This document shows, one piece after another, positions 7,648 through 14,946 of a DNA stretch of 48,776 nt (position 1 is its first letter; every line of letters begins with the position of its first letter). A model generated the notes under the pieces. That model saw nothing but the letters and a program-made list of their open reading frames with translations. It was not told where the DNA came from and made no database searches. Source of the stretch: a virus; the IMG/VR virus record IMGVR_UViG_3300000553_000064, positions 1 to 48,776 of that record; one strand, given 5' to 3'. A program made the position numbers and the translations under genes.

Positions 7648-9636
7648 ATGGCAGAAGAAAAACAAAAAAAGAGTATAATGACAGCAATTGCTTCCTTATT
7701 TACAAGAAGCAGGCCAGAAGAGTTCTCTACAAGATTAGGCGTTGAACAGGCTTTACAGGCTATAAATAGTAAAAATGCTACTACTGCCGCTATCGAACCC
7801 ACTGTTATTTCTAAAAAAGGAATGGGAGTTGGCGTATATGTTGATAGAACAGATGGTCCAGTATTTCATAGATATTTAGATAGAGAAAATCTACGGCATG
7901 CGAGATATTCTATATATGATAGAATGGATACGGATTTAGTGGCATCTGCGTTAGATGTATATGCTAACGAAGCTACACAAAAAGGTAGTGGACAAGAAGT
8001 AATTACAGTATCAAGTTCTTCTAAATATATTCAAGATGAATTAATGGATATGTTAGAAACAACCGGATTGAATAATTGGAAATCCTGGTCTGTCATAAGA
8101 GATATGTGTAAATATGGTGATAGGTTTGAATCCATAAAGCTTGATGCTCGTAAAGGTGTGATTGATTTAATGCAATTAGATCCTCGCGGAGTCTATCGTT
8201 TAGATGTTGATGGAGAACTCCAAGGCTATGTTCAGGATATGGAAATTGTTAGACAGAACTCTCTTGATGCCAGTTCACAGTATTCTACACAAAGTCCCTT
8301 CATTGACTTAACTACTCTATCTCTTCCTTATATGACAAGGAAGATGAAAACTTCTACAGAAACAGATAAAGACAATCTTATTCCTTTCCTTAAATATGAA
8401 ATGCTTCATTTTAAGCGCCGTGGAAACGGAATGTTTGAGCCTTATGGTGTATCAAGTTTAGAAGCGGCAGTAGATGTTTGGAAAAAAGTTGACTTACTTT
8501 TAGATAGTATCATTATATATAGGTTAAATCGAGGTCCCGCCAGATTAGTATTTTATGTTGATGTTGGTAATAATCAAGGTGCTGATATAGAAGCTCTTGT
8601 TAAACGTCAGATTAACTCCATCAATAAGAGAGAGTATTATGACCCAACTGGTAAGTTAAATGAACGTTATCAGTTATTAGATATGAATGCTAATATCTTT
8701 ATTCCTGTATCTAAAACAGCACAAAGCTCTAAAGTAGATATGCTTCAACCTGCCCAAAATCTTGGCGATATTGAAGATTTAATGTATCTAAATAATCGAC
8801 TTTTCTCGGCTCTTAAAGTTCCAAAAGCTTTCTTGGGCTTTGAAGGTGATGTAAACTCAAAAGGAACTTTATCTCAACAAAATGTTACGTTTGGAAAAGC
8901 ATTAGCCAATATCCAAGAAGATTTCTTATCTGTTATAAAAGAGCTTTGTGTAATTCATTTAGCTATTAAAGGCATAACAGATGTTTCTGAACTAAAGTCT
9001 TTTAGTCTTGTAATGACAAGACCGTCATATATTGAAGAAAAAGCTCGTATAGAACTTGACACAGCTGCTGTTGGATTAGCACAAGCATATTTAAGTCAAG
9101 GTATTAATCGTGAATGGGTATTAAAGAACGTATTAAAGAAAAACGATGCGGATATTCAAGCTATGTTAAAATTAGACCCAGCCGCAGCCGCAGCAGCTCA
9201 AGCTGGTGGAATGGGTGGAGGAATGCCTATGGGTGGCGGTATGCCAGGATTAGATACTATTTCTCCTGGTATGGAAGGTATGCCAGGAGAAGGCGTAGAA
9301 GCTCCACTACCAACATTAAATCCTGCTAATATACCAGCAGGAACTCCGCAAGGTCCAGGAGCACAGGTTCCAGCAGCACAGCCCTCTCCTTTAGTACAAC
9401 AATATGAGTATAACAGTGAAAACACTCCTCTATATGAAGGTGCTTCTATTGAAACAAGAGTTAAAGTACGTTCACCAAGAGTTCTTGTAACTGAAATTCG
9501 TGATTTAATCAAAAAGCAAGAAGAGGAAGAAAAGAAGAAAAATGAAATCCTTACAGAGACAATAAAAGAGGATGAGGTATTAGACCCTCTTTTAAGTGAT
9601 GAATTTCAAGCTAACATTAACCGCTTAATTGATTAA
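7648..9636 (+). CDS. 20: Portal protein, gp20-like
   Basis: A 662-residue portal subunit (T4 gp20: 524) that would form the dodecameric ring at the head vertex through which gp17 pumps DNA and to which the neck attaches. Typical T4-portal sequence is seen around residues 235-310 (HFKRRGNGMFEPYGVSSLEA, then LLDSIIIYRLNRGPARLVFYVDVGN) and around 380-420 (DIEDLMYLNNRLFSALKVPKAFLGFEG). A Gly/Met/Ala/Pro-rich region at about 510-590 (MGGGMPMGGGMPG) interrupts the C-terminus and ends in a charged helix rich in KKQEEEEKKKNE. That insert accounts for the extra length and is likely flexible. AGGA stands 10 bases upstream of the ATG. Confidence 0.95.
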   Translation: MAEEKQKKSIMTAIASLFTRSRPEEFSTRLGVEQALQAINSKNATTAAIEPTVISKKGMGVGVYVDRTDGPVFHRYLDRENLRHARYSIYDRMDTDLVASALDVYANEATQKGSGQEVITVSSSSKYIQDELMDMLETTGLNNWKSWSVIRDMCKYGDRFESIKLDARKGVIDLMQLDPRGVYRLDVDGELQGYVQDMEIVRQNSLDASSQYSTQSPFIDLTTLSLPYMTRKMKTSTETDKDNLIPFLKYEMLHFKRRGNGMFEPYGVSSLEAAVDVWKKVDLLLDSIIIYRLNRGPARLVFYVDVGNNQGADIEALVKRQINSINKREYYDPTGKLNERYQLLDMNANIFIPVSKTAQSSKVDMLQPAQNLGDIEDLMYLNNRLFSALKVPKAFLGFEGDVNSKGTLSQQNVTFGKALANIQEDFLSVIKELCVIHLAIKGITDVSELKSFSLVMTRPSYIEEKARIELDTAAVGLAQAYLSQGINREWVLKNVLKKNDADIQAMLKLDPAAAAAAQAGGMGGGMPMGGGMPGLDTISPGMEGMPGEGVEAPLPTLNPANIPAGTPQGPGAQVPAAQPSPLVQQYEYNSENTPLYEGASIETRVKVRSPRVLVTEIRDLIKKQEEEEKKKNEILTETIKEDEVLDPLLSDEFQANINRLID

Positions 9637-9676
9637 ACTCTTTAACAATTAAATTATTGAACAGTCTTTTATAAAA

Positions 9677-9689
9677 CATTAACTTAGGG
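9677..9689 (+). promoter_or_regulatory. AATTAAsTT-type box upstream of the 427-residue gene
   Basis: CATTAACTTAGGG lies 7 bases before the ATG at 9697. The AGGG at its 3' end also serves as the ribosome site. Confidence 0.35.
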
Positions 9690-9696
9690 TTAAAAA

Positions 9697-10980
9697 ATGA
9701 AACTACAAACTTTTATAGACATACTTCGTGGTGGTAATTTAGCTTTGGGGAGTAAATTATCTAATTTACTAACCGAAGACTGCACGATTTTAGAATACAC
9801 TAATGACTCCGTTCTCTTTACAAAAGGGCACAGGCTGGTTTTAGCCAAGTTTAAAAACCCTCTTACAGAGTCAAGAATGACTTCATCTCATGTTTTAAAT
9901 AATGAAGTTATAGAGATTTCAAAGAATGACTTAACAGAATCTATGAAAAATATGCTTAACAAAGTAGTTGAGTGTGTTATTTCAGAAAATCTTGTAGATG
10001 CTCAAGAAAATCTTGACGAGTTCTGTGAAACTTTTTATCAAATGTCTATTTTAAAAAATAGATATCCTGATATGTTTACAGAAGAGTTAATAAAGAAATC
10101 AGAAGGCAGAGCAATTAGAATGGAAGCCAGAAAGCATATTCCTGCTTTTAAAGCTGAAATCTTTAATGCTACTGTAATTTCTGAAGGTACTGAAGAAGAT
10201 AAAGAATTAGCCACTACTAATTTAATGGCTATTGTTGAGTCTGATTTAGGTAAAGTATTGAATTTAGGAAAAGAAAAAGTAAAAGCAATCGTTACAGACG
10301 CTCTATTAGGAAATACCTTTTTAGCCGAATCTGTTACTAATAATCTTTATGAGATATTAGAGTGGAATATGGAAGATGGTAGTCATAGAGAAAACAGATA
10401 CGATGCTGGCGCTGGTAAGTTTAGTGATGAAGAACAGTCTGATTTAGACCGTGAAGAAGAGGAAATCCCTTCTGTTCCTACAGAAAAAGAGGACATAAAT
10501 GCTGAAGATGAGAGCAAAGAATTTGCCCCATTTAATCCAGCTATGTTCTCTGAAGAAGATATTAAGCAATTACACAAAACCACATTAAAATCTATTTTAT
10601 TAGCAATGCAAGACTTTATTCATGATAAGGCTGCTGATTCTGCTGATGAACAAGTAGACCCAGATTTAGCTGACCAGATTAATGCTGATTTATTAGCATT
10701 AGAAGATGGCGAAGAGCTTGGTGATGATAGGCTTGCTGAAATAGAAGCTCGTTGGAATCCAATGATTTCTTATTTCCTTGACAGTTCTTATCATACCCCT
10801 GCTGACGAATTAATGGGTGAAGAGGAACAGCCTTTAGAAGACCAATTACCACCAGAAGGTGAACAAAGTTCTACCCCAGTAGAAAATGTTGAACAGGGTT
10901 CAGCAAACGCAAGCGCACCACAAGCTCCTCCAGCTGCTTCGGCTCCTTCACAGGCTCCAGGACAGCTACCAGTAGCATAA
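9697..10980 (+). CDS. Acidic head-cluster protein between portal and protease
   Basis: A 427-residue protein of unknown family. Residues 1-240 look folded and mainly helical (MKLQTFIDILRGGNLALGSK at the start). Residues about 245-375 are strongly acidic (SDLDREEEEIPS, DLADQINADLLALEDGEELGDDRL), and the last 50 are Pro/Ala/Gln-rich. In T4 the portal-protease interval encodes the small core proteins gp67 and gp68, so this gene may supply the acidic internal core or scaffold in their place; this is inferred from position and composition. Several sites of the T4 prohead protease type, (L/I)-x-E before a small residue, are present (ISE-G, LTE-S, LAE-S). It is followed 10 bases later by the protease gene. 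Confidence 0.72.
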   Translation: MKLQTFIDILRGGNLALGSKLSNLLTEDCTILEYTNDSVLFTKGHRLVLAKFKNPLTESRMTSSHVLNNEVIEISKNDLTESMKNMLNKVVECVISENLVDAQENLDEFCETFYQMSILKNRYPDMFTEELIKKSEGRAIRMEARKHIPAFKAEIFNATVISEGTEEDKELATTNLMAIVESDLGKVLNLGKEKVKAIVTDALLGNTFLAESVTNNLYEILEWNMEDGSHRENRYDAGAGKFSDEEQSDLDREEEEIPSVPTEKEDINAEDESKEFAPFNPAMFSEEDIKQLHKTTLKSILLAMQDFIHDKAADSADEQVDPDLADQINADLLALEDGEELGDDRLAEIEARWNPMISYFLDSSYHTPADELMGEEEQPLEDQLPPEGEQSSTPVENVEQGSANASAPQAPPAASAPSQAPGQLPVA

Positions 10981-10989
10981 GGATTAATA

Positions 10990-11637
10990 ATGAGTAATTT
11001 AGAGTTCATGAAAGATGACTGCGGTACAACCCGTGGTTTTGAGGTTCTTGAAGAAGCCCTTACTCCAAACTCTTCTTGGAAAAGTTTAAAAATCCGTGGC
11101 ATTTTTCAAAGAGCTGATGCTAAAAATCATAATGGTAGAGTATATCCTTATGATGTATTAGTTCGTGCTTTAGGGGAAGCTAAAGATAGTTTAGATTCAA
11201 AAAACATGTTTGGTGAATTAGACCACCCAGCTGATGGTAATCCTACAGTATCGTTAAAGAATGTAAGTCACGTTATTACGACATTAAACTTCTCTGGTAA
11301 AGATTTACTCGGAGAAGCAATAGTATTTGATGACCCAGGTCCAGCAGGAACACCTTCTGGTAGATTACTTGGTGCTTTAATTAGAAATAATTGTACGGTT
11401 GGTATTTCAAGCCGTGGGTTAGGTGCTTTATCTAAAGGATATAGTACTGGTGATGTAGTAAATGAATATAAGCTAATAACGTTTGATTGTGTTCACGATC
11501 CAAGCACACAACAAGCTTATGTTCATGCTGTAAATGAAGCAAAGAAATACGGTCGTTCTATACATCAAGCCTTAGAAGATGAAAGAATTACAGAACAATT
11601 TAAAGAACATATTAGAGAAATTTTAAGAAATAAGTAA
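10990..11637 (+). CDS. 21: Prohead core protease, gp21-like
   Basis: A 215-residue serine protease (T4 gp21: 212) that sits in the prohead core and cleaves scaffold, core and capsid proteins during maturation. The family hallmark GIFQRADAKNHNGRVYP is at residues 37-53. The catalytic His is H79 in ELDHP, and the nucleophile is S140 or S141 in VGISSRGLG. The strand-loop GEAIVFDDPGPAGTPSGRLL between them is typical of this herpesvirus-like protease fold. AAGGATTA upstream gives a good ribosome site. The gene lies directly before the scaffold gene, as in T4. Confidence 0.95.
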   Translation: MSNLEFMKDDCGTTRGFEVLEEALTPNSSWKSLKIRGIFQRADAKNHNGRVYPYDVLVRALGEAKDSLDSKNMFGELDHPADGNPTVSLKNVSHVITTLNFSGKDLLGEAIVFDDPGPAGTPSGRLLGALIRNNCTVGISSRGLGALSKGYSTGDVVNEYKLITFDCVHDPSTQQAYVHAVNEAKKYGRSIHQALEDERITEQFKEHIREILRNK

Positions 11638-11640
11638 TAC

Positions 11641-11656
11641 AATTAACTTGTAGGTG
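11641..11656 (+). promoter_or_regulatory. AATTAAsTT box upstream of the scaffold gene
   Basis: AATTAACTTGTAGGTG ends 6 bases before the ATG at 11663. TAGGTG at its end is the ribosome site for the scaffold gene and argues for the ATG rather than the in-frame GTG at 11654. Confidence 0.45.
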
Positions 11657-11662
11657 ATAAAC

Positions 11663-12517
11663 ATGGCAATTAAAATAAAAGAAATTAATGAATTATTAGA
11701 AACCCCTGAAATTAAAGAGGTTTTAGAATCTGCTATTCAAGAGCAGTGCAAGGAGCGTCAAGATGCTCTCGATAAAAAGCTGCAAGAACTTGAAGAAGCT
11801 AAAAAAGCTGGCGAAAAAGAACTATTCATCAAAAAGCAAATGCTTTTAAGCAAGGCTAATTTATACGAAGCTAAATTAAAAGATGTTTATGAAGCCAAGT
11901 TTAAGGAACTTTCAAAGAAAGTTGCTACAGATGTATTCAATTTTATTAACGAGTCTGTTAGTAAGGTTACTAAAGCTGTAACAGAAGATGCTACTCCAGA
12001 CAGCAAGATTGAAAAGATGCAAGAAGCTTTTTCTAATGCTGTTCGTTCACTTTCTCCTTTTTTCAACATTAATGAATTAGTAGAAGCTAATACTGAAAGT
12101 GTTGAAAAGTACAAGAGCTTATTAAACGCTGAAAAGCTTGAAAATGCTAAACTTCGTAGCAAGGTACTTTCTGATGAATTAGAGGCTTTAGTTGTTAAAG
12201 AATGTGCTGGCTATCCATTAGAAAAGAAAACAGTAATTGTTGCTGCTTTAAAAGAAGCAAAACCAAATACGTTAGTAGAAGCAAAAGATGCTATTGAAAG
12301 CATTAAGGCTTCAATTAGAGAAGAAGCTAAACCAGCCGAACCTGTAACAGAAGCTGTTGTAGCTCCTGCTCCAGTTGCTGAAACTCCCACAAAACCAACT
12401 AAAGATATGAAGTCTTCTTTAGTAGCTTTAGCAGAGGATGTAAAAAAGAGAGAAGCCGCAAAAATAGCTTCTACCTCTGCCCCAAAGGGAATGCTCGAAC
12501 CCCTTGATATTTTTTAA
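11663..12517 (+). CDS. 22: Prohead core scaffold protein, gp22-like
   Basis: A 284-residue, almost wholly helical, highly charged protein (T4 gp22: 269) that would form the internal core around which the gp23-like shell assembles before the protease destroys it. Coiled-coil-like stretches cover residues about 1-80 (QERQDALDKKLQELEEAKKAG is typical) and 125-230. A Pro/Ala-rich linker near residues 225-245 (PAPVAETPTKPTK) precedes a short C-terminal segment. Multiple (L/I)-x-E cleavage-type sites are seen (for example LLETPEIKEVLES). It lies between the protease and capsid genes, as in T4. The start was taken at the ATG with TAGGTG 6 bases upstream. Confidence 0.9.
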   Translation: MAIKIKEINELLETPEIKEVLESAIQEQCKERQDALDKKLQELEEAKKAGEKELFIKKQMLLSKANLYEAKLKDVYEAKFKELSKKVATDVFNFINESVSKVTKAVTEDATPDSKIEKMQEAFSNAVRSLSPFFNINELVEANTESVEKYKSLLNAEKLENAKLRSKVLSDELEALVVKECAGYPLEKKTVIVAALKEAKPNTLVEAKDAIESIKASIREEAKPAEPVTEAVVAPAPVAETPTKPTKDMKSSLVALAEDVKKREAAKIASTSAPKGMLEPLDIF

Positions 12518-12617
12518 ATAAACCCAACAAACGACTTAATAAAAACTATAATTAAGTATTAACGTAAGAAACAATTGTAATAAAAAACAAAACCGAATTT
12601 AAGGGAGAAAGACCTAA

Positions 12618-14225
12618 ATGTTAAATCAAGAACCTCTATTAGAATCAAAGGTTAAATCTATTCTCAAGCGAGATGAAGAAGTAGCCAAGTCCCGTGGTCG
12701 TGCCCCATACTGGGCAGGCATCATGGAACACCTTCAGGGCATCAAGGATGAAGATACTCGTAATACAGTATTTATGCACACCGTACAGTCTATGAAGTAT
12801 GCTTTAAGTTTATCTGAAGCCACTACAACCGCTGCAACCACTCCTGGTGGTTACAACAAGGCCATGTTACCAACAATTATTCGTCGTGTTCTACCCCAGG
12901 TAGTTGCTACGAAGTTCGTTGCTACTCGTCAGTTGGATGTTCCTACACAGATAATCCAAACCTTCCGTTTAAACCGCAAAAATGCCAAGGATGGTGTTGG
13001 TGCTGGTACAGAATGGGCTGATCCCAGCCAGCTTCAACGTTACACTCCTGTAACATCTGCTACTGGTCAAGTAATTGGTCAGAACATTTGGCAGGGTAAT
13101 AAGTTTGCATTAGACCCTAACTATTCTGCTCAATCAGTAGTTGGTGAAGTAATGTCTGCTTCTGGTGTAACTGGCTCTAATGGTCAAACACTTGCTTATG
13201 GTCCTTTACTTCCTGGCTCTGCCCAGATTATGTTAGTTCCTGACAACGATCCTCGTTCTGCTGTAGTTTATGCTTACGATAATGGTGCTGGTCTTTTCGT
13301 CAGCTCTTCAACTGGTTTAGTATTATCTGGTGTTACTATTGCTAACTATGGTGTATTAAATGGCACCGCTCCTATGGTCAATTTAGCTGCTCTTCCAGTT
13401 CCTCAGCAATCTGATGTTTCTGGTGAACCTGCTGATACTTTCCACTGGGAAATGAATTACTCCTTCTCTCTTGAGCGTAATAAGACTGCTTTAAGTGAAA
13501 TCAGCTTCGCTATGGATACTATTCAGGTTAACGCCAAAGCTCGTAAGAACTTTGCTCAGATTTCTGCTGAAGCTATCCAGGATTTAGAAGCTTACACTGA
13601 TGGCAAGATTGATGCCCTCAAGGAATTAGTAACTGCTATGACTGAAACAATGGCCCTTGAAATCGACCAGGAATTAACTTTAGCCATGATGCAGACCGCC
13701 TACGCTACTACCACATGGAATGCTTTATATCCAACTGGTCAGTTCCGTGGTACGCAAGCTGAATACAACCAGACATTAGTTCACAAGATGAACTTCGTTT
13801 CTAACGATATGTCTGTAAATTATCTACGTGGTGATGATTTCTTCGCTATCTGCCACCCACACCTCTTCAATATTCTACAAAACACCAATAATTTCCATAT
13901 GAGCGACCTAAATCATCTTCACCAGGGCGACTTTAATGTAAATGCTGAAAAGATGGGTACAATTGACAGTTATACAATTGCCAAGAATGCTTATCATCCT
14001 CAGTCTGATAAGATGTTAATGGGTTATACTTCTAAGGATTTAGCCAAGGCTCCTTATGCTTACTTCCCCTATGTAACTTACTTAACTCCTCCACAAGCTG
14101 ACGTTTTAAGTGGTGACATGTTCTCCACAATCGTTGGTCTACAACAGAGATATGACCACAAGGTCCTACTTGATGGTAAGTATGGTCTTGCTAATCTCCA
14201 AGTACTTAACATGTACCAGAGCTAA
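12618..14225 (+). CDS. 23: Major capsid protein, gp23-like
   Basis: A 535-residue HK97-fold capsid protein (T4 gp23: 521). The N-terminal region ends in SLSE-ATTT, a (L/I)-x-E site at E67/A68 that corresponds to the T4 maturation cut after E65, so the mature chain would begin ATTTAATTPGGYNK. After it come conserved gp23 segments: the LPTIIRRVLPQVVA region (about 84-97), FRLNRKNAKDG (about 116-126), SFAMDTIQVNAKARKNFAQIS (about 297-317) and FAICHPHLF. The ribosome site GGGAG lies 11 bases upstream. The gene uses more C-ending codons than its neighbours, as expected for the most highly expressed protein. A strong terminator follows. Confidence 0.97.
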   Translation: MLNQEPLLESKVKSILKRDEEVAKSRGRAPYWAGIMEHLQGIKDEDTRNTVFMHTVQSMKYALSLSEATTTAATTPGGYNKAMLPTIIRRVLPQVVATKFVATRQLDVPTQIIQTFRLNRKNAKDGVGAGTEWADPSQLQRYTPVTSATGQVIGQNIWQGNKFALDPNYSAQSVVGEVMSASGVTGSNGQTLAYGPLLPGSAQIMLVPDNDPRSAVVYAYDNGAGLFVSSSTGLVLSGVTIANYGVLNGTAPMVNLAALPVPQQSDVSGEPADTFHWEMNYSFSLERNKTALSEISFAMDTIQVNAKARKNFAQISAEAIQDLEAYTDGKIDALKELVTAMTETMALEIDQELTLAMMQTAYATTTWNALYPTGQFRGTQAEYNQTLVHKMNFVSNDMSVNYLRGDDFFAICHPHLFNILQNTNNFHMSDLNHLHQGDFNVNAEKMGTIDSYTIAKNAYHPQSDKMLMGYTSKDLAKAPYAYFPYVTYLTPPQADVLSGDMFSTIVGLQQRYDHKVLLDGKYGLANLQVLNMYQS

Positions 14226-14250
14226 TAATTGGTATAACAATATAAGAAAA

Positions 14251-14277
14251 GAGGGTTCTTTTGAGCCCTCTTTTTTT
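14251..14277 (+). terminator. Terminator after the capsid gene
   Basis: GAGGGTTC (14251-14258), a TTTT loop and GAGCCCTC (14263-14270) are followed by seven T. It closes the head operon. Confidence 0.93.
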
Positions 14278-14290
14278 GTATAAAAATATC

Positions 14291-14345
14291 AATTAACTTG
14301 TGTGTATAAAATGTATTACAGCTGACAGGGAAACTTATAATAAAG
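14291..14345 (+). promoter_or_regulatory. Two box motifs in the leader of the tail tube gene
   Basis: AATTAACTTGTGTGTATAAA (14291-14310) and AAACTTATAATAAAG (14331-14345) both resemble the recurring AATTAAsTT / TTATAATAA box. They sit between the capsid terminator and the tube gene, in a 203-base interval where a new promoter is needed. No gene is seen in this interval. Confidence 0.45.
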
Positions 14346-14428
14346 CAGTAATTAAATAGTAGAGAAATTGAACTCCACAAACGAAACAAGCAAGTAAAAC
14401 ACTTTAAAGTATTGAAAAGGAATGAGTT

Positions 14429-14920
14429 ATGAGTGAGAAGTTGATGGGTTGGACCAACAATTTAGCAGAACCAAAGCGAACTAATAGATTTGAGTTATTA
14501 TTAACTGATTCTCTTCGCCTAACCTGCCATTCTGTTAGTATACCAAATATTGAAGTAGAAAAAGTAGAAGTCCATAGAATGCACGAAAAGTTCTATGTTG
14601 CTGGTTCAAAAGTAACATACGGCGAAGTAAAATTAGAGTTTTATGATTTCGTAGATAATGCTGCTTCAAAATCTCTACAAGCATGGTATACTACAATTTA
14701 TAGTCAAGCTACCTCTCTTATGGGATATCCACAAAATTATAAACAAGATTTACAACTTTTAGTATATGGTCCTGATCATTCTATTGTTGAATCTTGGTTA
14801 TTAGTTGGTTCATGGCCCGTAAGTTTAGCCTTTGGACAGATGGATTGGAAAGACGGTGCTGGCGTAAGAAATGTTTCGGTGGACTTACGCGTTGACCAAG
14901 CTGTATTAACATTAAGCTAA
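14429..14920 (+). CDS. 19: Tail tube protein, gp19-like
   Basis: A 163-residue protein, the same length as T4 gp19. Stacked hexamers would form the inner tube through which DNA passes. Family-typical features are the N-terminal MGWTNNLAEPKRTNRFELLL, the strand LTCHSVSIPNIEVEKVEVHR, the loop FYVAGSKVTYGEVKLEFYDF, and the C-terminal SLAFGQMDWKDGAGVRNVSV ending in a beta strand. AAGGA lies 9 bases upstream of the start. It is the first gene of the tail unit and precedes the sheath gene, whereas in T4 gene 18 precedes gene 19. Confidence 0.93.
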   Translation: MSEKLMGWTNNLAEPKRTNRFELLLTDSLRLTCHSVSIPNIEVEKVEVHRMHEKFYVAGSKVTYGEVKLEFYDFVDNAASKSLQAWYTTIYSQATSLMGYPQNYKQDLQLLVYGPDHSIVESWLLVGSWPVSLAFGQMDWKDGAGVRNVSVDLRVDQAVLTLS

Positions 14921-14946
14921 TAAAATATTTTTAAGGATTAACAGCA

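Noticed and set aside
11654-11662. GTG start for the scaffold gene
   Set aside because: It overlaps the TAGGTG ribosome site of the ATG at 11663.
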